Positions 55,563-64,000 of a DNA stretch of 64,000 nt are shown one piece after another. The translations under genes and the position numbers were made by a program. The notes below the pieces were generated by a model. The model had not been told where the DNA came from. It saw nothing but the letters and a program-made list of their open reading frames with translations, and searched no databases. Origin of the DNA: Pseudomonas knackmussii B13 (GTDB lineage: Bacteria > Pseudomonadota > Gammaproteobacteria > Pseudomonadales > Pseudomonadaceae); the NCBI RefSeq assembly GCF_000689415.1, contig NZ_HG322950.1:4099501-4163500 (forward strand), read 5' to 3'. Each line of letters starts with the position of its first letter. Position 1 is the stretch's first letter.

Positions 55563-56755
55563 ACCACTTCGCCCCCATTCCGCGCGTGCCGGGCGACCCG
55601 ATCCTCGGCCTGATCGACGCCTTCCGCGCCGATCCGAACCCGGCCAAGCTCGACCTCGGCGTGGGCGTCTACAAGGATGCCCAGGGCCTGACGCCGATCC
55701 CGCGCGCCGTGAAGCTGGCCGAACAGCACCTGGTGGAACACGAGACCACCAAGAGCTACGTCGGCGGCCACGGCGACGCGCTCTTCGCCGCCCGCCTGAG
55801 CGAGCTGGTGCTGGGCAGCGACTCGCGCCTGCTGGCCAGCCAGCGCGCCGACGCCACCCAGGCTCCCGGCGGCACCGGCGCCCTGCGCCTGGCCGGCGAG
55901 TTCATCGCGCGCTGCCTGCCGGGGCGCAGCATCTGGGTCAGCGACCCGACCTGGCCGATCCACGAGACGCTGTTCGCCGCCGCCGGCCTCAAGGTCAATC
56001 ACTACCCCTACGTGGGTGCCGACAATCACCTCGACGTCGACGGCATGCTCGCCGCGCTGAACCACGTGCCTCATGGCGACGTGGTGCTGTTGCACGCCTG
56101 CTGCCACAACCCGAGCGGCTTCGACCTGGCCTACAACGACTGGCAGAAGGTCCTGGAAGTGGTGCGTCGCCGCGAGCTGCTGCCGCTGATCGACTTCGCC
56201 TACCAGGGCTTCGGCGACGGCCTGGAGGAGGACGCCCGCGCCGCGCGGCTGTTCGCCGAAAGCCTGCCGGAAGTGCTGATCACCAGCTCCTGCTCGAAGA
56301 ACTTCGGCCTCTACCGCGACCGCGTCGGCGCGCTCATCGTCAGCGCCGCCAACGCCGAGCAACTGGGCAACGTACGCAGCCAGCTGGCGAGCATCGCGCG
56401 CAACCTCTGGTCCACCCCGCCGGCGCATGGGGCCGAAGTGGTGGCGACCATCCTTGGCGACCGCGACCTCAAGCAGGTCTGGCTGGACGAAGTGACCGCA
56501 ATGCGCACCCGCATCGCCAGCTTGCGCCTGGGCCTGGTCGAGGCCCTGCGCCCGCACGGGCTGGCCGAGCGCTTCGCGCACATCGCCATCCAGCGCGGCA
56601 TGTTCTCCTACACCGGCCTGACGCCGGAGCAGGTCCGCCGCCTGCGCGAGGAGCACAGCGTGTACATGGTTGGCAGCGGCCGCGCCAACATCGCCGGCAT
56701 CGACGCCACGCGCCTGGGCGACCTGGCCCGCGCCATCGCGGCGGTTTGCGAGTAA
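55559..56755 (+). CDS. phhC: Aromatic amino acid aminotransferase PhhC
   Basis: 398 residues, class I PLP aminotransferase. Signatures are HACCHNPSGFDL, IDFAYQGFGDG, the PLP lysine in SSCSKNFGLYRDRVGA and the carboxylate-binding arginine in GSGRANIAGI. It converts tyrosine to 4-hydroxyphenylpyruvate in the Phh pathway. The ATG is coupled to the phhB stop (ATGA overlap), and a strong terminator follows 19 bases after the stop. Confidence 0.94.
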   Translation: MNHFAPIPRVPGDPILGLIDAFRADPNPAKLDLGVGVYKDAQGLTPIPRAVKLAEQHLVEHETTKSYVGGHGDALFAARLSELVLGSDSRLLASQRADATQAPGGTGALRLAGEFIARCLPGRSIWVSDPTWPIHETLFAAAGLKVNHYPYVGADNHLDVDGMLAALNHVPHGDVVLLHACCHNPSGFDLAYNDWQKVLEVVRRRELLPLIDFAYQGFGDGLEEDARAARLFAESLPEVLITSSCSKNFGLYRDRVGALIVSAANAEQLGNVRSQLASIARNLWSTPPAHGAEVVATILGDRDLKQVWLDEVTAMRTRIASLRLGLVEALRPHGLAERFAHIAIQRGMFSYTGLTPEQVRRLREEHSVYMVGSGRANIAGIDATRLGDLARAIAAVCE

Positions 56756-56774
56756 CGGTTCTTCCCTCGATTCG

Positions 56775-56799
56775 ACCGGCCAATGGCCGGTTTTTTTTT
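56775..56799 (+). terminator. Intrinsic terminator of phhABC
   Basis: CCGGCC and GGCCGG around AAT are followed by nine T residues. It lies just after phhC. Confidence 0.95.
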
Positions 56800-56817
56800 G
56801 CCTTTGGGAAGCCCGGC

Positions 56818-56954
56818 AGGAGCGGATCTCATCCGCGAATGGCTATGCACGGCGCCTCCCTGTAGGAGCGGCCCATGGCCGCGATTCGCGCGCATGGCGC
56901 GCTCCTACAGGTTGGCATCGGCGCAGGGATTTTCGCGGATGAATCCGCTCCTAC
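56818..56954. repeat. Three-unit REP-like cluster
   Basis: A partial unit (from 56818, GGAGCGGATCTCATCCGCG), a full 47-bp unit (56862-56908) identical to that at 11144, and an inverted partial unit (about 56930-56954). The last provides the TAG stop of the AraC-type gene at 56951. Confidence 0.9.
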
Positions 56955-57985
56955 AGAGGAGCCAGCGGCGGCCCCGCCTGGCATTTCCAGCGGCCGGGCG
57001 TGGTGCCGGTCCAGCGCTGGAAGGCGCGCGAGAAGCTGGCCGCTTCGGCGTAGCCCAGGCACTGGGCGATGCCGTTCAGGTCGAGCCTGGATTCGCGCAA
57101 TAGGCGCTCGGCCAGGCGTTGGCGGATGCCGTCGCTGAGCGCCTGGAAGCTGTGGCCTTCGGCGGCCAGGCGGCGTTGCAGGGTGCGTTCGGCGAGGCCC
57201 AGGCGGCGGGCGACTTCGCGGCTGCCGGGGAGGTTCGCCGACTCGCGGATCAGCAGTTGCTGCACCGCCCGCGCCGTGGGCGTGCCGGCCAGGGTGAGCT
57301 GCAGCTCCGCACAGGCTCGTTCGCAGAGCGCCTCGCCGCTGGCGCGGGCGTCGAGGTGGGCCTGCGGCAGGCTGGCCGCGAGGTCGGCATGGGCGAACAG
57401 CACGGCATTGCGCGCGGCGCCGAAGCGCACTGGGCCGGGCCAGTCACGGGCGTATGGCATCGGGTCTTCCGGCGCGGCGCTGCGCAATTCCAGCGCCAGT
57501 GGCTCGACCGGTCGCTGCAGCAGCTCGCTGGCCAGTTGCACGCAGCCGGCCACACCGCGCTCGACCACGAAGGCGCGGGCGTCGGGCGGCAGCACGCTGT
57601 CGTCGAAGATCATCCACACCCCTTGCCCGTCCTGCGCGTGGCTCACTGGGCAGAGGGTCAAGGCCAGGCTCTGGTAGCGGCCGAAGGTCTCGAAGGCCTC
57701 GAGCAGGTTGCGGCAGGCGAGCATGGTGAAGCCGAGCAGGCCCAGCGAAGTGAGGTGGTAGCGCCGTCCGGCGCTGAAGCCCAGGCCCGGGCGCCCCAGG
57801 TGCTGCAGCAGGTTGCGGATCACCGCCAGCTCTTGCCAGGCCTGGATTTGCGCGTTGCGTCCGGCCAGTTCGCGCGCATCTATGGCGCTACCCACCAGGC
57901 AGGCCTCCTCGCCCAGGCCTTCGGCGCGGGCGCAGTCGAGCAGGTAGCGAACTCCAGTGATCTCGCGAAGTTGGCGCCAATCCAT
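56951..57985 (-). CDS. AraC-family transcriptional regulator
   Basis: 344 residues. An Arabinose_bd-type N-terminal domain precedes a C-terminal double helix-turn-helix with RLGLAERTLQRRLAAEGHSF and LGYAEAASFSRAFQRWTGTT. MDWRQLREITGVRYLL at 57985 follows a GGGAG site; 39 upstream codons are ignored. It is divergent from the TauD-type gene at 58101, so it probably regulates that dioxygenase. The stop codon lies in a REP-like end. Confidence 0.85.
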   Translation of the reverse strand: MDWRQLREITGVRYLLDCARAEGLGEEACLVGSAIDARELAGRNAQIQAWQELAVIRNLLQHLGRPGLGFSAGRRYHLTSLGLLGFTMLACRNLLEAFETFGRYQSLALTLCPVSHAQDGQGVWMIFDDSVLPPDARAFVVERGVAGCVQLASELLQRPVEPLALELRSAAPEDPMPYARDWPGPVRFGAARNAVLFAHADLAASLPQAHLDARASGEALCERACAELQLTLAGTPTARAVQQLLIRESANLPGSREVARRLGLAERTLQRRLAAEGHSFQALSDGIRQRLAERLLRESRLDLNGIAQCLGYAEAASFSRAFQRWTGTTPGRWKCQAGPPLAPL

Positions 57986-58100
57986 GTGGGGCTCCCGGGC
58001 AGTGGCGGAAATCATCAATTTCTGGCGCCGATCATCATGGCGCATCCCCTGTCCGCGGACCATGCTGAGTACGCCAACAACACCGACAAGAGGCCCGCCC

Positions 58101-58994
58101 ATGTTCGAGTTCTTCTACGCCCTGCCCAGCCAGAACCGCGCCGCCAGCTACCGGCACTTCCAGATCGTCCCGGCCACCGGGGCCATCGGTGCCGACGTCA
58201 GCGAGATCGACCTGAAGACCCTCGGCGAGGAAGGCTACGCCGAGCTGCGCCAGGCCCTGCTGGCGCACAAGGTGCTGTTCATCCGCGGGCAGTCGCTGGG
58301 CATCGAGGACCTGGAGGCGGTAACCCTGCGCTTCGGCGAGTTCGGCCGCGAACCCTACGTCGAAGGCCTGCCGGACCATCCCCACGTGGTGCGGGTGGTC
58401 AAGGAAGCCAACGAGAAGACCCCGGTGGTGTTCGGCGGCGCCTGGCACAGCGACTGGTCGTTCCAGGAGCGCCCGCCGGCCTTCACCCTGCTCTACGGCC
58501 ACGACATCCCGCCGTTCGGCGGCGACACCCTCTACGCGAACATGGCACTGGCCTACGAATGGCTGTCGCCGAAGCTGCGCGCCCAGCTGGAGACCCTGGA
58601 CGCCATCCACAGCCCCGAACGCGCCTATGGTGCCGAGGCCAAGCACAACGACCTGATGGAAAACATGGCGGTGCGCTACGGCAACGCCGACGGCGAAACC
58701 CGCTCGCACCCGCTGGTGACCCGCCACCCGGAAACCGGCAAGAAGATCCTCTACATCAACCCGGCCTACACCAGCGGCATCAAGGGCATGCGCCCGGCCG
58801 AAGCGCAGCCGCTGCTCGACTACCTCTACGGCATCGCGACCCAGCCGGCCTTCACCTGCCGCATGCGCTGGACGGCGGGCACCCTGGCGATCTGGGACAA
58901 CCGCAGCACCTGGCATTACCCGGTCTCGGACTACCACGGCATGCGCCGGGAGATGTACCGCACCACGGTGGTGGGGGAAGTGCCGAGTCGCTGA
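58101..58994 (+). CDS. TauD/TfdA-family 2-oxoglutarate-dependent dioxygenase
   Basis: 297 residues. The iron facial triad is AWHSDWSF (H116, D118) and NRSTWHYPV (H272). GGDTLYANM is a 2-oxoglutarate-side segment, and the carboxylate-binding arginine is in MYRTTV. The family oxidises sulfonates, phenoxyacetates or related acids. The substrate cannot be assigned; there are no taurine transporter genes nearby. It is divergent from the AraC regulator, with a gap of 115 bp. Confidence 0.88.
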   Translation: MFEFFYALPSQNRAASYRHFQIVPATGAIGADVSEIDLKTLGEEGYAELRQALLAHKVLFIRGQSLGIEDLEAVTLRFGEFGREPYVEGLPDHPHVVRVVKEANEKTPVVFGGAWHSDWSFQERPPAFTLLYGHDIPPFGGDTLYANMALAYEWLSPKLRAQLETLDAIHSPERAYGAEAKHNDLMENMAVRYGNADGETRSHPLVTRHPETGKKILYINPAYTSGIKGMRPAEAQPLLDYLYGIATQPAFTCRMRWTAGTLAIWDNRSTWHYPVSDYHGMRREMYRTTVVGEVPSR

Positions 58995-59020
58995 GCAGCC
59001 GCCCTGCATAGGGCGGTGAT

Positions 59021-59125
59021 TTTCGCGGATGAGATCCGCTCCTACAGCGGTGTGCGCGGGCTCGATTGCATGGCTTTCGTAGGAGCGGACCTTGTCCGCG
59101 AATCGCGGGCATGGCCCGCTCCTAC
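59021..59125. repeat. REP-like cluster after the TauD-type gene
   Basis: An inverted partial unit (about 59021-59045, ending GATCCGCTCCTAC) and a full unit (59079-59125). The right end of the full unit, read leftward, supplies the TAG stop of the LysR gene at 59122. Confidence 0.9.
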
Positions 59126-60018
59126 AGGACGAACCGCGCCGCGTGCTCGCGCAGCATGTCCCGCAGCAACTGCGCCGCCGGCGACAGGTAGGCACCGTCG
59201 CGCACGGCCAGGCCGATGCTGCGGTCGAGGGTGGTTTCCGCCAGGGGCACCTCGCGCAACTGGTCCACACCGTGACCGCCGCCCAGGGTTTCCCGGGCCA
59301 TGAAGCTGAGCAGGCGGGTGCGCGCGATCAGCCGCGGCAGCATGGGAATGGCGTTGGTCTCGATCTGCACCTGCGGCGACGGCAGCCCGTGCCCTTGGAA
59401 GGTGGCATCGATCCAGCGCCGCGAGGACACCGCCGTCGACGGCAGTACCCAGCGGTAGCGGCACAGGTCGGCGATGCCGATGGGGCTGTCGAACAGCGGG
59501 TGCTCGCGGCTGGCGACCACCACCACCTGGTCCTGCAGCAGCGGTTCGCTCAGCAGCTGCGGGTCGTCGAGGATGCGCGAACAGATCGCCATGTCCAGGC
59601 GGCCGCCACGCAGGGACTCGCGCAGCAGGTCGTCCTGGCCGAGGACCAGGCTGATGGTCACGTCCGGCGCCCGCGCCAGCAACTCTTCCACCAGGCGCGG
59701 CAACAGGTATTCGGCCATGGTCGCGGCGCAGCCCAGGCGGATGTTGCCGACCACGCCGCTGGCGAAGTCGCGCACCTCGCGGCGGGTTTCCTCGACGCTC
59801 TGGCGCAGCTGGCGGGCGCGCTGCAGCATCAGCTCGCCCGCCGGGGTCAGGCGGATGCGCCGGCCGTCGCGCTGGAACAGGCTGGCGCCGAGCGATTGCT
59901 CCAGGCGCTGGATGCTCTTGGTCAGCGCCGGCTGGCTGCGCCCCAGGCGGTCGGCGGCGCGGCCGAGGTGACCGAGTTCGGCGATGGTTTCGAAGTAGGC
60001 GAGATCGCGCAGGTCCAT
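59122..60018 (-). CDS. LysR-family transcriptional regulator
   Basis: 298 residues. The N-terminal helix-turn-helix is LGHLGRAADRLGRSQPALTK, followed by a LysR substrate-binding domain (about 90-295). MDLRDLAYFETIAELG at 60018 is the standard family start; another ATG three codons earlier is possible. It is divergent from the AbrB-family permease gene, its likely target. The stop TAG is part of a REP-like repeat. Confidence 0.87.
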   Translation of the reverse strand: MDLRDLAYFETIAELGHLGRAADRLGRSQPALTKSIQRLEQSLGASLFQRDGRRIRLTPAGELMLQRARQLRQSVEETRREVRDFASGVVGNIRLGCAATMAEYLLPRLVEELLARAPDVTISLVLGQDDLLRESLRGGRLDMAICSRILDDPQLLSEPLLQDQVVVVASREHPLFDSPIGIADLCRYRWVLPSTAVSSRRWIDATFQGHGLPSPQVQIETNAIPMLPRLIARTRLLSFMARETLGGGHGVDQLREVPLAETTLDRSIGLAVRDGAYLSPAAQLLRDMLREHAARFVL

Positions 60019-60126
60019 GGCGGCCATCCGATAAATTTCAGGAATGAATCCATGACTATTAGAAAATGGACTTGATGGATTGCGCTATCGATAATTTTCC
60101 CCGTCGTCCGTAGTCGGGAGCTTCGC

Positions 60127-61231
60127 GTGTCCAGCCTTCCAGCCCAGCGTTTCAGCCGTTTGCCCGCCAGCCTGCAGTGGCTCGCTCTGATTCTCGCGGC
60201 GGGGCTCGGCGGACAGGCGCTCAGCGAACTGGGTCTGCCGGCCGCGCGCTTCCTCGGCCCGATGCTGGTTGCCATCGCCTTCGGCATCGCCGGCACGACC
60301 ATCCGCCTGCCGCGCCTGAGCTTCCGCCTCAGCCAGGGTTGCATCGGCCTGCTCGTGGCCCACGCCATCAACGGGTCGGTACTGCAGGCGATGGCCGAAT
60401 CCTGGCCGCTGATGCTCGTCGGCACCCTGCTGACCCTCGTGCTCAGTGCCCTGGTCAGCTACCTGATGGTGCGCTTCGGCGGCATTCCCGGCAGCACGGC
60501 TGCCTGGGGCACCGCGCCGGGTGGCGCTTCGGCCATGGTGGCGATGGCCGAAGCGCATGGCGGCGACCCACGGGTGGTGGCGACCATGCAGTACGTGCGG
60601 GTCGTCTGCGTGGTTGGCGCCGGCGCGCTGGTCGGCCGCCTGTTCGGCATCGACGGCAGTGGCGCGGCGGCGCACAGTTCACCCCTCAGCAATCCCGAGG
60701 ACCTGCCCGCGCTCGTCAACTGCCTGCTGCTGATCTTTGTCGGCGTCAGTATCGGCTCGCGCCTGCCTGCCGGCCGGGCCGCTGCTGGTGCCGCTGGTGG
60801 CCGGCGCCGCGCTGCAGCTGGGAGGCCTGCTACAGATCACCCTGCCCTACTGGCTGCTGGCCCTGGCCTACGGGGTGATCGGCTGCTACATCGGCCTGCG
60901 CTTCGATCGCGCCAGCCTGGTCTACGTCGGCCGCCACCTGCCGGCCATGCTGCTCAGTGCGCTGCTGCTGATCGCCAGTTGCGCGAGCTTCGCCTGGGGC
61001 CTGGCGGCCCTCACCGGCATCGATTTCCTGTCGATGTACCTGGCGACCAGCCCCGGCGGCCTGGACGCCATGGCGATCATCGCCGTGGACACCCACTCCG
61101 ATGTCGGCCTGGTCCTGGCGATGCAGACCCTGCGGTTGATCGTGGTGCTGCTCAGCGGCGTGTCCATCGCCCGCCTGGTGATCCGCCTGAGCGAAGCTCG
61201 CACTCAAGCAGCCGGCGTCGCCCGGAGGTAG
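60127..61231 (+). pseudogene. AbrB-family membrane permease, frameshifted
   Basis: The N-terminal half reads from GTG 60127 (GGGAG site upstream) through membrane helices to SIGSRL, then leaves frame near 60766. The rest, starting LPAGPLLVPLVAGAALQLGG, continues in the next forward frame to 61231. Together they give one AbrB (duplicated-domain) protein of about 367 residues. The junction CTGCCTGCCGG looks like CTGCGCCTGCCGG with two bases missing, giving RLRLPAGPLL. It is a real pseudogene or a sequencing error. The intact family is annotated as an ammonia-monooxygenase-like regulator or transporter; real function uncertain. Confidence 0.82.
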
Positions 61232-61998
61232 TCGTACAGCTCACGCACCGCGGGCTTCTCCAGCGACTGGGCGGCGTAACAGAGGCCAATGCGCCGCACC
61301 GGCAGCGGCACCTGCAGCTTGCCCTGGCGCACGCCGGCAACGCCCTCCAGCAGAGACGCCGGCAACAGCGCCGCACCTATGCCGGCGCGAACCAGATGCA
61401 ACGCCAGCTTCAGCGAGTCCGCCTGGGCCACCACCCGCTCGTTGCCATAGGCGCTCATCAGCCGCTGGTGCGAGGGGTGCGCCGGGCAGGTGATCCACCC
61501 CTTGTCGCTGGTCTCGCGCACATCGGCGGGCAACGCGAGCACGTAGGGATCGTCCCACACCGGCAGGAACAGTTCTTCCTCGCAGCAGAACTCCTCCACC
61601 GCCAGCCGCGCATCGCCGACGCAGCCTTCCTGCAAGTGCAGCAGCAGGTTGGGCACGCCGGCGTAGGCCATGGCGACGAATCGCTCGATCTGCGCTGAGC
61701 TGATATCGCCTTCCACGCCCAGGTGCAGCGGACGCCGGGTTTCGGCATGGCGGAACATGCCGCGCAATGCCTCGGCATCGGCCAGCAATGCGCGCGCTCG
61801 CGGATAGAGCGCGCGGGCCGCTTCGCTGACCTCGACGCCGCGCGCCTGGCGGACGAAAAGCGTGGCGCCGAGGGCTTCTTCCAGTTGCCGGATGGTCACC
61901 GAAAGCGTTGGCTGGCTGACGAAAAGGCGCTGCGCCGCGGCGGTGATGTTGCGCTCTTCGAAGACGGCGACGAAGGCAGCGAGCTGACGAATATCCAT
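61204..61998 (-). CDS. LysR-family transcriptional regulator
   Basis: 264 residues from MDIRQLAAFVAVFEER. The helix-turn-helix is NITAAAQRLFVSQPTLSVTI, and a shorter than usual effector domain follows. It converges with and overlaps the AbrB-family gene by 28 bases, and is divergent from the SDR gene at 62110, which is the probable target. Nineteen upstream in-frame codons are considered non-coding. Confidence 0.86.
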   Translation of the reverse strand: MDIRQLAAFVAVFEERNITAAAQRLFVSQPTLSVTIRQLEEALGATLFVRQARGVEVSEAARALYPRARALLADAEALRGMFRHAETRRPLHLGVEGDISSAQIERFVAMAYAGVPNLLLHLQEGCVGDARLAVEEFCCEEELFLPVWDDPYVLALPADVRETSDKGWITCPAHPSHQRLMSAYGNERVVAQADSLKLALHLVRAGIGAALLPASLLEGVAGVRQGKLQVPLPVRRIGLCYAAQSLEKPAVRELYDYLRATPAA

Positions 61999-62109
61999 AG
62001 ACACAACCGATACCAGACAGAGGAATAAGCCATATTTCAGGCTGAATTGCCGCAAATATACTCCTCAACATCCTCAAGGCATCCATATTTTCGATAGCAG
62101 GAGAATCCC

Positions 62110-62835
62110 ATGAGCAAGCCCCTGATCATCGTCACCGGCGCCAGTTCCGGTATCGGCGAAGCCACCGCCCGCCTGTTCGCCGCACAGGGCCATCCACTGC
62201 TGCTGCTCGCGCGGCGCATCGATCGCCTGGAAGCCCTGAAGTTGCCGAACGCGCTGTGCCGCGCCGTCGACGTCACCGACCGTGCAACTCTGCTGGCCGC
62301 AGTAAAGGAAGCCGAGGAACGCTTCGGCCCGGCCGACGCCCTGGTGAACAACGCCGGCGTGATGCTGCTGGGGAACATGGCCGAGCAGGACCCAGCCGAG
62401 TGGGAGCGCATGCTCGACGTCAACGTGAAGGGCCTGCTCAACGGCGTGCATGCAGTGCTGCAGGGAATGATCGCGCGGCGCCAGGGCACGGTTATCAACG
62501 TCAGCTCGGTGGCCGGGCGCAAGACCTTCCCCAACCACGTCGCCTACGTCGGCACCAAGTTCGCCGTGCACGCGATTTCCGAGAACCTGCGCGAGGAAGT
62601 GGCGCCGCACAACGTGCGGGTCGTGACCATCGCCCCCGGCGCGGTGGAGACCGAATTGCTCGGCCACACCACCGACGAAGCCATCAAGGCCGGCTACCAG
62701 GCCTGGAAGCAGGACATGGGCGGCCAGGTGCTCAGCGCCGAGGACGTCGCCGGGGCCATCGGCTTCGCCTACAACCAGCCCCAGGGCGTGTGCATCCGCG
62801 AGATCGTCCTCGCCGCCACTCGCCAGCAGGCTTAA
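62110..62835 (+). CDS. Short-chain dehydrogenase/reductase
   Basis: 241 residues of the classical SDR type: TGASSGIGEATARLF, VNNAG, catalytic serine in NVSSVAG, YVGTK for Tyr and Lys. The substrate is unknown. A GGAGA site precedes the ATG. It is divergent from a LysR gene and its stop overlaps the stop of the oxidoreductase gene on the opposite strand (shared TTAA). Confidence 0.9.
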   Translation: MSKPLIIVTGASSGIGEATARLFAAQGHPLLLLARRIDRLEALKLPNALCRAVDVTDRATLLAAVKEAEERFGPADALVNNAGVMLLGNMAEQDPAEWERMLDVNVKGLLNGVHAVLQGMIARRQGTVINVSSVAGRKTFPNHVAYVGTKFAVHAISENLREEVAPHNVRVVTIAPGAVETELLGHTTDEAIKAGYQAWKQDMGGQVLSAEDVAGAIGFAYNQPQGVCIREIVLAATRQQA

Positions 62836-64000
62836 CCGGCCAGCTTGTCCATCCAGCGCCGGTACTGGCGGGTGCGTCGCGCGCTGCGCAGCTGTTCGAT
62901 GATCAGCGCGCGCAGCGGCGAGGCTTCCGGCTGTGGTTGGCGGCCGGCGCCGAGGCGGCGGATCTGCAGCTTGACCAGGGCCATGTAGGCCAGCGCGGCC
63001 AGGGGCTTAGAGCGCCAGCGGATCGCCGGCAGCTCGGCGCTGCGCTCGCGGCCGCCGCGCCAGTGCTCCGGCAGGCGCGGGTCGATGGCCAGGGCGGTGC
63101 CCATGCCGACCATCGCCAGGCCGCTGTCCAGCACTTGCTCGGCGACCGCCAGGCGGCGGATGCCGCCGGTGACCATCAGCGGCATGCGCGCGGCGCCGAG
63201 CATCTCGCGGGCGAATTCAAGGAAGTAGGCTTCACGCGCCAAGGTGCGGCCATCGCGGGCATCACCCTGCATCGCCGGCGCCTCATAGCTGCCGCCGGAA
63301 AGCTCGACCAGATCGACCGCTTCATCGTTCAGCCAGCTGATCACCTGGCGCGCATCGCTGGCGTCGAACCCGCCACGCTGGAAGTCCGCCGAGTTGATCT
63401 TGACCGCCACGCTGAAGCCCGGCGACACCTTCGCACGCACCGCGCGAACCACCTCAAGCAGCAGGCGGGCGCGGTTCTCCAGGGAGCCGCCCCAGCGGTC
63501 CTGGCGCTTGTTGCTGATCGGCGAGAGGAACTGGCTGAGCAGGTAGCCGTGCGCCGCGTGCACCTGCACGCCGCTGAATCCGGCCTTCTCGGCGAGCACG
63601 GCGGTGCGGGCGAAGCGGGAGATGACGTCCGCGATGTCCGCCTCGGTCATCTCCCGCGGTACGGCGAACATCTTCGAGAAGCGGCCCATCTCCAGCGGCA
63701 CCGCCGAGGGTCCCCAGGCGCCCTGCCCGAGGTTGACCTGCACCTGGCGGCCCGGGTGGTTGATCTGCAACCAGAACTGCGCGCCGCGCGAACGCCCGAC
63801 CGCGGCCCAGCGACGGAATTTCTCCAGCTGCCGCTCGTCCTCCAGCACCACCCCGCCCGGCCCGGTCATGGCGCGGCGGTCGACCATCACGTTGCCGCTG
63901 AGCAGCAGCCCGGCGCCGCCGTCGGCCCAGGCCTGGTAGAGGCGCAGCAGTTCGGCGGAAGGCCCCTGGTCGGCATCGGCGAGGTTCTCCTCCATGGCGG
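62832..64000 (-). CDS. NADH:flavin oxidoreductase, old yellow enzyme family (N-terminus outside window)
   Basis: About 390 residues visible; the 5' end is cut by the right edge. The frame has an internal methionine at 63995 (MEENLADADQGPSAELLRLY), but family members start some 25 or more residues earlier, so I do not take it as the start. Old-yellow-enzyme features are QINHPGRQ, GVQVHAAHGYLLSQFLSP and NKRQDRWGGSLENRARLLLE, with the FMN-phosphate segment MVTGGIRR and GMGTALAIDP. It is an ene-reductase-type flavoprotein of unknown substrate. Confidence 0.88.
   Translation of the reverse strand, partial: AMEENLADADQGPSAELLRLYQAWADGGAGLLLSGNVMVDRRAMTGPGGVVLEDERQLEKFRRWAAVGRSRGAQFWLQINHPGRQVQVNLGQGAWGPSAVPLEMGRFSKMFAVPREMTEADIADVISRFARTAVLAEKAGFSGVQVHAAHGYLLSQFLSPISNKRQDRWGGSLENRARLLLEVVRAVRAKVSPGFSVAVKINSADFQRGGFDASDARQVISWLNDEAVDLVELSGGSYEAPAMQGDARDGRTLAREAYFLEFAREMLGAARMPLMVTGGIRRLAVAEQVLDSGLAMVGMGTALAIDPRLPEHWRGGRERSAELPAIRWRSKPLAALAYMALVKLQIRRLGAGRQPQPEASPLRALIIEQLRSARRTRQYRRWMDKLAG

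Overview
The window is a gene-dense, high-GC stretch of a Pseudomonas chromosome. Gene content and protein sequences point to the P. aeruginosa side of the genus (relatives such as P. nitroreducens, P. citronellolis or P. knackmussii). That placement is inferred from familiar orthologues and gene order, not from a search. No rRNA, tRNA, CRISPR array, prophage or transposase was seen; the only mobile-type DNA is short palindromic intergenic repeats.

Layout. 1-7943: the start of serC, gyrA, mtnA, and then an MTA deaminase, ubiG, mupP and a YciK-type reductase on the other strand. 8202-11147: a GGDEF diguanylate cyclase, rluB with a long Arg/Gly tail, and a Nudix hydrolase. 11246-31070: a glucose regulon of zwf-pgl-eda, hexR, a hexose-6-phosphate mutarotase, the GltBFGK/OprB uptake system, GtrS/GltR, glk, edd and gapA, with HexR-like dyads at three promoters. 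A PolX/PHP DNA polymerase and a two-CBS protein sit inside this locus. 31077-31835: a beta carbonic anhydrase with a twin-arginine leader. 31999-41547: flagellar export and switch genes (fliK, fliLMNOPQR, flhB) behind the HptB/HsbR/HsbA relay, with sigma-54 promoter matches ahead of fliL and fliK. 42149-52030: an AraC regulator, an Mpo1-like protein, a large Lhr-type helicase, a small membrane protein and a 1185-residue multi-pass protein of unknown function. 52429-56755: the phenylalanine catabolic cluster phhR / phhABC. 56951-64000: an AraC regulator divergent from a TauD-type dioxygenase, two LysR regulators, a frameshifted AbrB-family permease, an SDR and the C-terminal part of an old-yellow-enzyme oxidoreductase.

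How the genes work together. Glucose crosses the outer membrane through OprB, is bound by GltB and imported by GltFGK, phosphorylated by Glk, and oxidised through Zwf, Pgl, Edd and Eda to pyruvate and glyceraldehyde-3-phosphate, which GapA takes further. HexR and GtrS/GltR regulate this. The flagellar block builds the type III export gate and C-ring, and the Hpt-Hsb relay links motility to surface signalling. PhhA, PhhB and PhhC convert phenylalanine to tyrosine and on to 4-hydroxyphenylpyruvate under PhhR.

Most notable: GTAGGAG-ended REP-like palindromes recur through the second half, and four unrelated genes use the TAG inside such an end as their stop codon. Other points are a HexR-like dyad upstream of the mutarotase, the frameshifted AbrB permease, and the uncharacterised 1185-residue membrane protein.
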